A DNA stretch of 64,000 bases from positions 62,001-126,000 of the forward strand of contig NZ_JACHLB010000008.1 in NCBI RefSeq assembly GCF_014207905.1. The letters run 5' to 3'. Positions 28,335-36,399 of this stretch are shown piece by piece. How positions within the stretch are numbered: the first letter of the stretch is position 1; every line of letters starts with the position of its first letter. A program made the translations under genes and the position numbers. The notes below the pieces were generated by a model. That model made no database searches and was not told the DNA's origin. It worked only from the letters and a program-made list of their open reading frames with translations. Source of the stretch: Flavobacterium notoginsengisoli. Lineage in GTDB: Bacteria; Bacteroidota; Bacteroidia; Flavobacteriales; Flavobacteriaceae.

Positions 28335-29218
28335 TGGATAATAATAACTACCCTAATTATTTTTTAGCAGGTGACACAGCTTCTCAAAAATCGCAAAATT
28401 GGTATATCCGTTTATTTGGGTTGGATTTACTATTGATGATTTTTTCTGCCTTCCTTTCAGCATACAATTATGAGACTGAAGACTCTAAAACAATTGTTTA
28501 TTCTGTTTCTGGAATATTTCTTCTTGGGGCATTAATGATATCAATTTTTCTAAAAGTCAAGAAATATGAAGATATTTGGTATCGAGGACGAGCACTTGCT
28601 GAATCTTGCAAAACTTTAACTTGGCGATTTATAATGTGTTCAGAGTATTTTGAAAATATTTTGTCTGTTGAAGAGGCTGAAAAGAGATTTATTCAAAGAA
28701 TTAAAGAAATTAGTAAAGAGTTCACCGATCTAAATGATGTATTAGATTCAAAACAATTGAATACAGATGTTATAACAACAGAGATGAAAAGAATACGCAG
28801 CTTTTCTTTGGGTGATAAAAAGGCTTATTACATCAATAATAGGATTCAAAATCAAATTATCTGGTATTCTTCAAAAGCTGAAGATAGTAAATTAAAGTAT
28901 GATATATGGTTCGTTGTCATAATTTTTCTTCAATTTTTAGCTTTAATTTCTATAGTTTTTTTGGTGAAATATCCATCTTCAAGCTACAACTTTGTGGGGC
29001 TATTTTCAACAGTAGCTGCTAGTGGTTTCAGCTGGTTACAAGTAAAAAAATATCAAGAGAATAAAGAAGCATATACAACAGCAAATTCCGAATTGAATTT
29101 AATCAAGGCTCAAGGGAATAGAGACTTCAGTGATAGCGAATTCTCAAAATATGTTCTTGATTCAGAAAATGCAATGTCAAGAGAGCATACATTGTGGTTG
29201 GCACAAAAAAGAATGTAA
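28334..29218 (+). CDS. SLATT-type membrane protein (two SLATT/DUF4231-like units)
   Basis: 294 residues with two pairs of membrane helices: about 27-45 and 54-75, then 190-211 and 219-236. After each pair comes a soluble helix with the SLATT feel (KVKKYEDIWYRGRALAESCK, then VKKYQENKEAYTTANSELN). SLATT proteins are predicted pore-forming effectors of nucleotide-activated conflict systems. Here it would be the membrane effector set off by a TIR-made signal. It overlaps the upstream gene by one base and lies 4 bases before the third TIR gene. Family call good; effector role is inference. Confidence 0.78.
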   Translation: MDNNNYPNYFLAGDTASQKSQNWYIRLFGLDLLLMIFSAFLSAYNYETEDSKTIVYSVSGIFLLGALMISIFLKVKKYEDIWYRGRALAESCKTLTWRFIMCSEYFENILSVEEAEKRFIQRIKEISKEFTDLNDVLDSKQLNTDVITTEMKRIRSFSLGDKKAYYINNRIQNQIIWYSSKAEDSKLKYDIWFVVIIFLQFLALISIVFLVKYPSSSYNFVGLFSTVAASGFSWLQVKKYQENKEAYTTANSELNLIKAQGNRDFSDSEFSKYVLDSENAMSREHTLWLAQKRM

Positions 29219-29222
29219 TATT

Positions 29223-29828
29223 ATGGAAAAAGGATTTAATAAAGCTAATTTAATAGAAAATGCCACATGGCTAATTAAATCATTGAAAGATGATGAAGTT
29301 AAAAAGAGACCATGTGTGTTTTTAAGTCACAAGAGAGAAGATAAACAAGCATGTGTAATTATAGCTTCATATTTGAAAGATGCTGGTATAGATTATTACT
29401 TGGATGTGGAAGATGATGCTTTACAATCCGCATCTTCTTCGGGTGATGCTATTAAAATTACTGAGAGTATTAAAGCAGGAATCAAAGCCAGTACACATAT
29501 GATGGTTGTAGTGTCTGATAAAACATATAAATCACTTTGGGTTCCTTTCGAGGTGGGATACGGACATGCATCAATCTTAGATCAAGAAAAGCTAAAGTTC
29601 AAAATCGATCGTATTAAGTTGTCAGTTTTAACTTTAAAAGATGTAGCTGAAAAAACTCTGCCGGATTATTTACAAGTTGGATATATAATTAAAGGCACAA
29701 AAAGTCTTAATGATTACATTGCGAAAATAACTAGTAAAACCGAAAGTTCATTAATATATGAGCATAAGATTTCTTCAAATAGTGAAAGTAATCACCGTTT
29801 AGATAATGTTTTAAATTGGCAATTGTAA
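29223..29828 (+). CDS. TIR-domain protein (TIR 3), last gene of the operon
   Basis: 201 residues from the ATG 4 bases after the SLATT stop (a longer in-frame start lies inside the SLATT gene and is rejected). After a helical start, the TIR domain runs from about 30 to 160: PCVFLSHKREDKQACVIIAS, IDYYLDVEDDA, HMMVVVSDKTYKS, and Glu110 in WVPFEVGYG as the catalytic candidate. The C-terminal 40 residues are polar and probably flexible. It is of a different TIR branch from the first two. The terminator hairpin overlaps its last codons. Confidence 0.82.
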   Translation: MEKGFNKANLIENATWLIKSLKDDEVKKRPCVFLSHKREDKQACVIIASYLKDAGIDYYLDVEDDALQSASSSGDAIKITESIKAGIKASTHMMVVVSDKTYKSLWVPFEVGYGHASILDQEKLKFKIDRIKLSVLTLKDVAEKTLPDYLQVGYIIKGTKSLNDYIAKITSKTESSLIYEHKISSNSESNHRLDNVLNWQL

Positions 29829-29840
29829 AATTGCCAATTT
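29813..29840. terminator. Bidirectional terminator between the TIR operon and the TIR-DUF3298 gene
   Basis: A perfect palindrome, AAATTGGCAATT, GTAA loop, then AATTGCCAATTT, covering the last codons and stop of the TIR 3 gene. It can serve both converging genes, although the T tails are short. Confidence 0.65.
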
Positions 29841-29849
29841 AAATTTCAC

Positions 29850-31016
29850 TTAATTATTTACTTTTTCAATTATTTTTTTTAGATACTTTGGCTTTGTTAA
29901 TAAAGGTATTAATTTATCAAAAGTGACAGGAACAATATGAAGACCAAATGCATAACTCGATACAGAGTAAGTATTAAATATTATTTCTATTCCAGTTTTT
30001 GAAAGAAAGTAATGTTGGAAGTTTTTCCAATCAGGGTCTAGACTGTTTTCCCAAAAAATTTCTTCATTTTTCTGGTTGGCTATCTCATCTTCGGAAGCCC
30101 CGAGCCATTCATTGTAATTTTTTTTCAATTCTTCAAAACAAAATGAAGAAAGAAATTCCAGAACATTTGAATGATCTGTATAATCAAAGAGGTTTTCTAA
30201 AGTTATTTCAAAAACTGGATTTACATGATAATTCAGTCCACGCACATAATAATTACCATGCACCCCACCTGTATATGTTGAAATGCTTTGATTAATACTA
30301 ACGATAGATTTAGAAATATGATTGGGCATATACGAAATATCGAACATCCAATTTCTTTCACCTTTCTTTGTTTTAATTAGATTACCTGAACTTTTGTGAA
30401 AAAGTTTTCTAAATCGAATTGTTTCTTCAACTTTACTTCCTAGAAGAATTTGATTTAATTCTCTTAAATTTGGATTACTTTCATCTAAAAACCTAAAATA
30501 AGTAATATCTATGTTAAACGTAATTTTATTTGCGTATTCATGCTGCTCAGTTATTTCTTCATATTGAAATAATTGCTTAGCAGCAATTTGTTTCCTTTCA
30601 TATTCAAAATATTTGTCTCTCTGAAAGCTTAAAGATGTATATATTAGATTAAAAGAAGTATCATCGATAAAGTCTATCCACTGAAATTTAGACAGGCTTT
30701 CAGGAATTATACAGTCACCAATTTTTAAAGGAATTAAGTATATATCATCTTCTAATTTTTCTTCATAATAGTCCAGTGCCAATTTAAATTCACGCTGAAT
30801 ATACCCCCTTTTTTGTACAGAAGTATTTGATAATAATAATACAATATAATTAGCTTCTCTGAGTGCTTTTCGCAAAGTAAAATTCCAATCTTGGCCAGGC
30901 AAAATGGATTTTTTATCAAGCCAAGGTCGAAAATCATTTTCCTCAAGATAGTCATATAATTTTTCAGCAAAATTAAAATCTTCTTTTGCGTAACTTATAA
31001 AAACTTTATTATGCAT
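29850..31016 (-). CDS. TIR domain fused to a DUF3298/DUF4163-like domain (TIR 4)
   Basis: 388 residues. The N-terminal TIR domain (about 1-140) has HNKVFISYAKEDFNFAEKLY, RPWLDKKSILPGQDW, IVLLLSNTSVQKRGYIQREF (Glu76 as catalytic candidate) and LIPLKIGDCIIPESL. The C-terminal part (about 165-385) resembles the DUF4163-DUF3298 pair of PdaC/RsiV proteins: INQSISTYTGGVHGNYYVRG and NPVFEITLENLFD. Those domains are normally extracytoplasmic, yet no signal peptide or membrane helix is seen, so here the domain is cytoplasmic, perhaps as the sensor half of a TIR effector. It converges on the operon. Confidence 0.75.
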   Translation of the reverse strand: MHNKVFISYAKEDFNFAEKLYDYLEENDFRPWLDKKSILPGQDWNFTLRKALREANYIVLLLSNTSVQKRGYIQREFKLALDYYEEKLEDDIYLIPLKIGDCIIPESLSKFQWIDFIDDTSFNLIYTSLSFQRDKYFEYERKQIAAKQLFQYEEITEQHEYANKITFNIDITYFRFLDESNPNLRELNQILLGSKVEETIRFRKLFHKSSGNLIKTKKGERNWMFDISYMPNHISKSIVSINQSISTYTGGVHGNYYVRGLNYHVNPVFEITLENLFDYTDHSNVLEFLSSFCFEELKKNYNEWLGASEDEIANQKNEEIFWENSLDPDWKNFQHYFLSKTGIEIIFNTYSVSSYAFGLHIVPVTFDKLIPLLTKPKYLKKIIEKVNN

Positions 31017-31117
31017 AATTTTTTTAATAGTTTTTATTTAAATATTTCGTTTGAAGTAAAATTATAATGAAATATTATTGGTTTTAAATAATTTACAATT
31101 ATTTTTCATGTATGAAA

Positions 31118-32530
31118 TTATTGAGTTTCTATACGCTCTTGTACACTAGGAAGCTTTTGACCTCTTCTTACTTGTAATATGAGGTTTTTCTCGGCATATT
31201 CTAATATCACAACGATTTCTTCATACGCAGTCCAGCTCGCACCATAAAAATGATCACCTACTTTGTTTGCTTCAATTTCAGGTGTTCCAAAAAGCTCAGA
31301 TAGCTGATCACGAACTGAAGTGACTTCATTTATAAAATTGGATATTCTATTGGGCGATCCGTATTTGTGCAGGATAAAATGCTCTTGATCATTTGTTGGT
31401 ATTGCTACTAAATTAAAGTATTCCAAAATATATGAAGGAACATAATGGTATCCAAATTCGTTTGTAACTACGGATGGCTCATTATCTCTTAACCAAAAGA
31501 GATAGTCTAAAAATTCGTTTCCATCCTTAATTTTGCTTCCATTGTTTTCTAGAAATTCTACGAACTCTTTCGGTGTAAATACTTTTATATCGATATTTAA
31601 AAGCTTGTACGCGAGTTTCGCTTTTTCCCTAGTATTATTATCGGCGCTAATAAAAATATCACAAGTTGATGCGTAGCCGATATGTTGATAATCAGTTTCA
31701 ATATTGTCTAAATGATGTCCAGGTTTTATTACATCCGAGAAAAAACCATTAAAATCCAAATGACGGCATAATTCCTGAATTTTTTTGAATAGGCTTATAT
31801 TGTCGTTTTTACTCAGAAAGTTTTCATGTAATGCAATGAAATTTTCCATTTTCATTTTCTTTGCATTCTCATCCAGTGATTCCAAAGGATCGAAACGCTT
31901 ATCTCTCATACGACCTGTGTTTGTTTTTAAGTCCTTTTGATACGCATCTCTAAATTCACTATAAGAATCATCTTTATGAATTGTGCTTGCCATTTTTATT
32001 AGATTCTCTATAAGACCTGCCATTGAAGTCGTCTCTGAGGTTCCTATAAGTTTTTTAACTGCTTCTGCGGTTCTTGGTGTACTGCTTATAAGTTTTTTGT
32101 ATTCAGTGTCATCCAAATCTTCAGAAGGTTTTGCTAAAGGGTTAGGAATTTGAATGTCAAGCAAAGGCTTTAGAAGCTCTAATGGTTCTAATAATTCTTC
32201 AATGCTGATATTTAATTCTTTGTGACGATCAAAATTTTCGATATGAATTTCCATTGCCTTTTTAGAATCAATTGAAACAAATTCCAATTGATCCTCATTG
32301 GTGTCTGTAATTAACAAACCTTTTGAATATTTTTGAAGTATATCAAGTTTACCAGCTATTCCATCCATGCCAACTTTGAGATAGCCTCTATGTAAATCCA
32401 ATAGATGTGCATGAGAAAATGGAATAATGAATTTAGAATCATCTATTAATGATGCAGATGCTTTTTTATAGATTTCATCCCGGTCATCCAATCGGCTAAA
32501 TGCATTCCAGTCTAAGTATACTCTAAGCAT
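31118..32530 (-). CDS. PIN-like nuclease domain protein with a large insertion
   Basis: 470 residues. The start YLDWNAFSRL (Asp7) and FSHAHLLDLHRGY (Asp45) match the first acidic positions of PIN domains; the rest of the site appears far down the chain in DYQHIGYASTCDIFISADNN (Asp280, His283, Asp291, Asp297), after about 220 residues of helical insertion. The order and spacing inside each block are PIN-like, so a metal-dependent RNase is likely. The C-terminal 130 residues are not recognised. No antitoxin-like partner is adjacent; it lies 101 bases beyond the TIR-DUF3298 gene on the same strand and may be co-transcribed. Defence role inferred from context. Confidence 0.65.
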   Translation of the reverse strand: MLRVYLDWNAFSRLDDRDEIYKKASASLIDDSKFIIPFSHAHLLDLHRGYLKVGMDGIAGKLDILQKYSKGLLITDTNEDQLEFVSIDSKKAMEIHIENFDRHKELNISIEELLEPLELLKPLLDIQIPNPLAKPSEDLDDTEYKKLISSTPRTAEAVKKLIGTSETTSMAGLIENLIKMASTIHKDDSYSEFRDAYQKDLKTNTGRMRDKRFDPLESLDENAKKMKMENFIALHENFLSKNDNISLFKKIQELCRHLDFNGFFSDVIKPGHHLDNIETDYQHIGYASTCDIFISADNNTREKAKLAYKLLNIDIKVFTPKEFVEFLENNGSKIKDGNEFLDYLFWLRDNEPSVVTNEFGYHYVPSYILEYFNLVAIPTNDQEHFILHKYGSPNRISNFINEVTSVRDQLSELFGTPEIEANKVGDHFYGASWTAYEEIVVILEYAEKNLILQVRRGQKLPSVQERIETQ

Positions 32531-32697
32531 AAAATATAGTTTTTAATAAAGTTAAATTTCTATTTGCCTATACTGGCTCTTAAGAAAAGTATTTATTAAC
32601 ATTTTTATCATCATTCATTAATTATTTTAATAGAAAAGCAAAATTCTAATAAGATTATTTTGTGTTGATATCCTTTATTTAATGTTTAAAAGTTACG

Positions 32698-32728
32698 TTG
32701 TATGCTAATATGTTTATGGTTAAATTTG
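32698..32728 (+). promoter_or_regulatory. Promoter of the SH3-domain gene
   Basis: TTG (32698-32700), 20 bases, then TAAATTTG (32721-32728): consensus for Bacteroidota. The ATG follows 18 bases on. Confidence 0.75.
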
Positions 32729-32746
32729 TTGTAAACAATTGAAATC

Positions 32747-33835
32747 ATGATGAAAGAAAGAAGATTTGACTCAATGTCAGCGTATAAATTGGTAAGTGAT
32801 ATGATTGCACAAACAGACAGAATAATTGAAAGAAATACAAGTGTTTCAGCTGCAATTGTAAAATCAGCTAGTTTTATACGCGATATTGAAACTCCGGCAA
32901 AATATGTAGCTAGTGTCATGCCAATGCTAAATAATTCTTCATGGCTACAAAATAATTCAATTCAATCTGCTGTAGCTTCTTCTCTAGCAATTGAATATCC
33001 AAGATTGCCGACAATACCACAATGGATTCATAATATAAATTCTGCTACTAATAGATCTTTGCGTAATCATTTTATTGCTCAAAAAAGTTGGCAGGTCAAT
33101 ATGCCGGCTATTTATGAAAATTCAGCTATAAAGAATGCAATAGATATGGTTTCCATTTTCGAAAGAATAACTGAGACTAACAAATCTATGGGATGTATGT
33201 TGGATATAGCTCAATCAATAGCAAGATTCGATCATAGTGTAAATCATTTATATAAATTTATAAATGGCCTAAATGAAGAAGATGAAGATTTAATAGACAT
33301 CCAATCTCAATTAACAAATACTTTTGCGCTCGATCTTGAAAGTGTTATAAGTGAGGATAGGAAAGTTATCGTGACTAATGTATTTCTAAATTTGTTGGAT
33401 ACTTTAAGCACAATATCCCTTGATTTCTCAATTAAGGAAGAGCAAAAAATATTCTTGCAGAAAATTAAAAGTTTTTGTGATCAGTGGAAAAAAGAAGGAT
33501 TAATTTGTAGTTCTCTTACTTTATTATACCTTTTATTTCAGCCGGTAATTCAACATTATCATGAAAAGTTATTTGATATGGATGATGATATACCAACAGT
33601 AGTCATCAACAATTCTAAAGTTGAAAATAATTATATTAATGAGAGTTCATTCCAAGTAACTACTACTGAAATTAAATTCTTAAAAGAAAAACCTGACAAT
33701 AGGTTGAAAGTGAAACTTAAAATTCCTGCGGGTACAAAAATGAATATAATACAGGACAAAGGAAAATGGATAAAAGTAAAACTTGTATTAGATGGTGTTT
33801 ATTATAGTGGTTGGACACTAAATAATAAGTTATAA
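32747..33835 (+). CDS. Helical protein with C-terminal SH3-like domain
   Basis: 362 residues. About 1-280 is helical with no family I recognise (repeated IARF/ISxx patterns and an acidic DMDDDIP turn). The C-terminal 60 residues (TEIKFLKEKPDNRLKVKLKI, then GTKMNIIQDKGKWIKVKL and GWTLNNKL) form a bacterial SH3 domain. Such domains bind peptides or cell wall, but with no signal peptide this one is probably cytoplasmic and may tether a partner. It has its own promoter. Similar helical-SH3 proteins occur in defence islands, but a role is not shown. Confidence 0.6.
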   Translation: MMKERRFDSMSAYKLVSDMIAQTDRIIERNTSVSAAIVKSASFIRDIETPAKYVASVMPMLNNSSWLQNNSIQSAVASSLAIEYPRLPTIPQWIHNINSATNRSLRNHFIAQKSWQVNMPAIYENSAIKNAIDMVSIFERITETNKSMGCMLDIAQSIARFDHSVNHLYKFINGLNEEDEDLIDIQSQLTNTFALDLESVISEDRKVIVTNVFLNLLDTLSTISLDFSIKEEQKIFLQKIKSFCDQWKKEGLICSSLTLLYLLFQPVIQHYHEKLFDMDDDIPTVVINNSKVENNYINESSFQVTTTEIKFLKEKPDNRLKVKLKIPAGTKMNIIQDKGKWIKVKLVLDGVYYSGWTLNNKL

Positions 33836-33874
33836 TTTTATTAACCCCAAAAGAGTATCGAAAGAATTTATATT

Positions 33875-34150
33875 TTATTGTTTATCTGGAAGTGACGTTA
33901 ATTCAAAGTTAAATAGTTCGTTTAGCGGAACGTCTAGGGTTCTAGCGATTTTAAAAATAGTACTTATAGTAGGATTAATTCTTACAGTCTCAATTCTAGC
34001 AATTTGAGACAATGTCATCTCAGAACGATATGCTATTTCTTCTTGAGATAGTCCCTTTTCTGCACGTATTTCCTTTAGCCGCTTGGCCAGCAATTCTAAG
34101 CCTTCCTGATCGAAGATCAGCTTTCTTTGTTTTAAATTTTTCTTTTCCAC
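33875..34150 (-). CDS. XRE-family HTH regulator
   Basis: 91 residues with a Cro/C1-type helix-turn-helix (KRLKEIRAEKGLSQEEIAYR, then MTLSQIARIETVRINPTIST). The short acidic C-terminus (LNELFNFEL) is usual in this type. It is divergent from the lipoprotein genes, and a perfect palindrome lies 32 bases before its start, most likely its operator. No toxin partner is adjacent, so it is more likely a local repressor than an antitoxin. Confidence 0.85.
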   Translation of the reverse strand: MEKKNLKQRKLIFDQEGLELLAKRLKEIRAEKGLSQEEIAYRSEMTLSQIARIETVRINPTISTIFKIARTLDVPLNELFNFELTSLPDKQ

Positions 34151-34181
34151 ATATCAAAGGGACTACATAAAAAAGAAAATT

Positions 34182-34214
34182 ATTATAGCACTTGTGCTAT
34201 AATTTATATATTTG
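34182..34214 (+). promoter_or_regulatory. Palindromic operator and -7 box of the divergent promoter
   Basis: ATTATAGCAC, TT, GTGCTATAAT (34182-34203) has perfect 10-base arms. Immediately downstream TATATTTG (34207-34214) fits TAnnTTTG exactly. A dimeric HTH protein bound here would cover the -33 region of the lipoprotein promoter. The obvious candidate is the XRE protein coded to the left. Confidence 0.7.
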
Positions 34215-34269
34215 TATTAATTCCATATCGGAATCAGACAAATAATTAATTAATTTATAAAATTCAATT

Positions 34270-34998
34270 ATGAAAAACTTTGCAAGAAGTAAATGCCTCA
34301 TACTTTTGGTTATGATATTTTTTAGCTGTTCAAACGAGGACTCAGCAGACAATCCACAAACAGATGGCGGTAAAGAAATTCTAAGCCTTAAAACTTATGA
34401 AGCAAGTGATATTATGCCAACTACAGTATTGGTTTCATCACTAATTAAATCAGATACTGAGAAATCTTTAAAATCAAGAGGGGTTTGTTATAATACCACC
34501 GGAAATCCAACAATAAATGATTTTAAAGTAGAAGACAGCGAGGTTATCCTTGGGCCATCGAGTACCTTACTAATTGGTTTACAGCAAAGCACTATTTATT
34601 ATGCCAGACCATTTGTTTTAACTAATTCAGGGAATGTGTATTACAGTAATGAAATAAAATTTAAAACTTCTAAATTAACAATTACGCCAACGCAATTTAT
34701 AACTTATGACCCATCCAATATAACTTCAAATTCAGTAATTCTTAGCGCTGTAATTTTTAAAAATGGCAACCTAAGGTGGGACAATATAAGAATAGGAATA
34801 TGTATTTCTGCGACCAACACAAACCCGAATATAAATGACGTCGCTATATATGCTAAATCAGAAGTGACTGAGCCGTTCAAAATATCGGTAAAAAATCTTA
34901 ATTCAAAAACCATCTATTACTTTCGCCCTTTCGCTTCAAGTTTGGATGGAAGTGAGATATACTACGGCGATATTAAATCATTTACAACAACAAATTAA
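34270..34998 (+). CDS. Lipoprotein with two fibronectin-III-like repeats
   Basis: 242 residues with a lipoprotein signal (MIFFSCSNED, Cys20). Two repeats of about 95 residues follow, each with a start like TVLVSSLIKS / SVILSAVIFK, a middle RGVCYNTTGNPT / IGICISATNTNP, and an end IYYARPFVLTNSGNVYYSNE / IYYFRPFASSLDGSEIYYGD. This is a common Bacteroidota surface lipoprotein design. It is downstream of the palindromic operator and 11 bases before the next lipoprotein gene. Confidence 0.75.
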   Translation: MKNFARSKCLILLVMIFFSCSNEDSADNPQTDGGKEILSLKTYEASDIMPTTVLVSSLIKSDTEKSLKSRGVCYNTTGNPTINDFKVEDSEVILGPSSTLLIGLQQSTIYYARPFVLTNSGNVYYSNEIKFKTSKLTITPTQFITYDPSNITSNSVILSAVIFKNGNLRWDNIRIGICISATNTNPNINDVAIYAKSEVTEPFKISVKNLNSKTIYYFRPFASSLDGSEIYYGDIKSFTTTN

Positions 34999-35009
34999 AA
35001 ATTATATAA

Positions 35010-35675
35010 ATGAAAAACATTACTATTAGAGTTCTAACTTCTGTAATCGCAGTTACTTTATTTACTAATTGTGACAATAAAAGAAAAATTTCAGAAGAGA
35101 CAGAAACAGCCAAGATTGTCGATACTACAAATGTTCAAATAGAAAAAGAAGAAAGAGAATTACAAAGCAACTTAAATTACGAATCTTATTTATTTGCCGA
35201 AAACTTAAAAAATGATTCTTTTTTCGAATCCGACAACACTAATAAAGTAGTTGAGCTAAAGAATGTTGGAATAAGCGGTTATATCATAAATGGAAACGAA
35301 GTTATATTAAATGGTATCTTTTATGACAAAGAACATAATAAAGCCATTCCACGCCTCAACAATAATCCTTCTGGTAGAAGTTTTGTTTCCGAATATTTTG
35401 ATAAAAAAGAAATAGGTTATGATGAAAAATACAAATCAACTTATTCAGCAGTCTTATTTATTACATTAAAAAATGCAAGAGATGTTAAGAAATTGAAAAT
35501 GTACAACCCCTCAGAACCAGTATTAAACTATGAATATAAAGTTGAGGGAACCATAGACGAGTTTAGGTCGGGTTTTGTTGATTTAGTGAATATTAAGGGA
35601 AAATTTATTGGACTAAGTCCTACAAGTAATTATCCCGATAAAATGTATGAAATTAAAGATGTAGAATTATATTAA
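35010..35675 (+). CDS. Hypothetical lipoprotein
   Basis: 221 residues with a lipoprotein signal (TLFTNCDNKR, Cys21), a polar linker of about 40 residues and a beta-rich domain (VELKNVGISGYIINGNEVIL, later YKVEGTIDEFRSGFVDLVNI). No family is recognised; an OB-like fold is possible. It is co-transcribed with the previous lipoprotein and followed by a strong terminator. Both are probably under the XRE regulator. Confidence 0.6.
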   Translation: MKNITIRVLTSVIAVTLFTNCDNKRKISEETETAKIVDTTNVQIEKEERELQSNLNYESYLFAENLKNDSFFESDNTNKVVELKNVGISGYIINGNEVILNGIFYDKEHNKAIPRLNNNPSGRSFVSEYFDKKEIGYDEKYKSTYSAVLFITLKNARDVKKLKMYNPSEPVLNYEYKVEGTIDEFRSGFVDLVNIKGKFIGLSPTSNYPDKMYEIKDVELY

Positions 35676-35681
35676 AAATTA

Positions 35682-35710
35682 ATCCCGAACTATGAATTCG
35701 GGATTTTTTA
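35682..35710 (+). terminator. Intrinsic terminator after the lipoprotein pair
   Basis: Stem AATCCCGAA/TTCGGGATT with a 7-base loop and six T. Confidence 0.85.
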
Positions 35711-35730
35711 TTGCTATTCTTTAATGTACA

Positions 35731-36258
35731 TTACAGATTTATATAAATATTATCTAATTCTTCCTGCCTAATCCCTAAGTATATGCGGGTTATACTGATG
35801 CTCGAGTGCTGAAATAATTCCGAAAGATAAACTAGACTTCTTTCGCTTTGATTATCATTATTCCAGACTCGTCGGCCAAAAGATTTTCTGAGACTGTGAG
35901 TGCTGATTTTTCCTTTGAAATACTTCTTGAGAAGCCTGTTAACATGCTGAGGGGAATAGATGGTATCCTTTTGACTTTTAAATGCATAACCGTTGTACTC
36001 ATTTTCAAATAAAGCCATAGCTATGCGTATATTGTCATTTATGACAAGAGTCCTTTTTTTGCCAGTCTTTCCTTCAATGATAGTTACATTTTCCCGTCTT
36101 AAATCTTCAAATTTAAATCGTAGTAAGTTTTCAATTCGTACACCTAAATTTATTCCCACAATAATTAACAATCCTAGCCTTGGATTTTCTTTGGTCTTAA
36201 TTAATTTCATTCCGGTATTTAGTGCTTTATCAAAATCAATATAATTACTTCCTGTCAT
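35731..36258 (-). CDS. Minimal tyrosine recombinase (catalytic domain only)
   Basis: 175 residues with the full active site: Arg41 (NLGVRIENLLRFKFED), Lys64 (EGKTGKK), His121 and Arg124 (STHSLRKSFGRR), His151 (LFQHSSISIT) and Tyr160. The N-terminal SAM-like core-binding domain is absent, so it is about half the normal length. It may act with a partner, or be the remnant of an older integrase. An inverted repeat lies 31 bases upstream. Phage integrase family, certain; role, unsure. Confidence 0.85.
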   Translation of the reverse strand: MTGSNYIDFDKALNTGMKLIKTKENPRLGLLIIVGINLGVRIENLLRFKFEDLRRENVTIIEGKTGKKRTLVINDNIRIAMALFENEYNGYAFKSQKDTIYSPQHVNRLLKKYFKGKISTHSLRKSFGRRVWNNDNQSERSLVYLSELFQHSSISITRIYLGIRQEELDNIYINL

Positions 36259-36288
36259 ATTTTTCTGGCTTTATATTTTTGCAAATAT

Positions 36289-36326
36289 ATGTTCTTTTAT
36301 ATACCTATAAAAGTATAAAAGAACAT
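36289..36326. repeat. 13-base inverted repeat before the tyrosine recombinase
   Basis: ATGTTCTTTTATA (36289-36301) and TATAAAAGAACAT (36314-36326) are exact reverse complements around a 12-base spacer that itself contains a third partial copy (TATAAAAG). The layout of two facing arms and a short spacer resembles a recombinase binding site; it could also be an operator. Confidence 0.75.
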
Positions 36327-36399
36327 TATTTTTTTAAATTACAACTAAAACCAAAAGAAACATTGATAAAGTTCTATCTTATGGTAAACGAACATTTTA

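Noticed and set aside
29130..29222. Upstream start of the third TIR protein inside the SLATT gene
   Set aside because: The ATG at 29223, 4 bases after the SLATT stop, fits the operon and gives a normal TIR start.
26106..31016. Standard Thoeris system
   Set aside because: ThsB-like proteins are present, but no ThsA (SIR2-SLOG or TM-macro) is seen; the SLATT and NDT/TPR-S proteins take its place.
29850..31016. TIR-DUF3298 gene as a sixth gene of the TIR operon
   Set aside because: It is on the opposite strand and separated by a bidirectional terminator; at most a neighbour that may cooperate.
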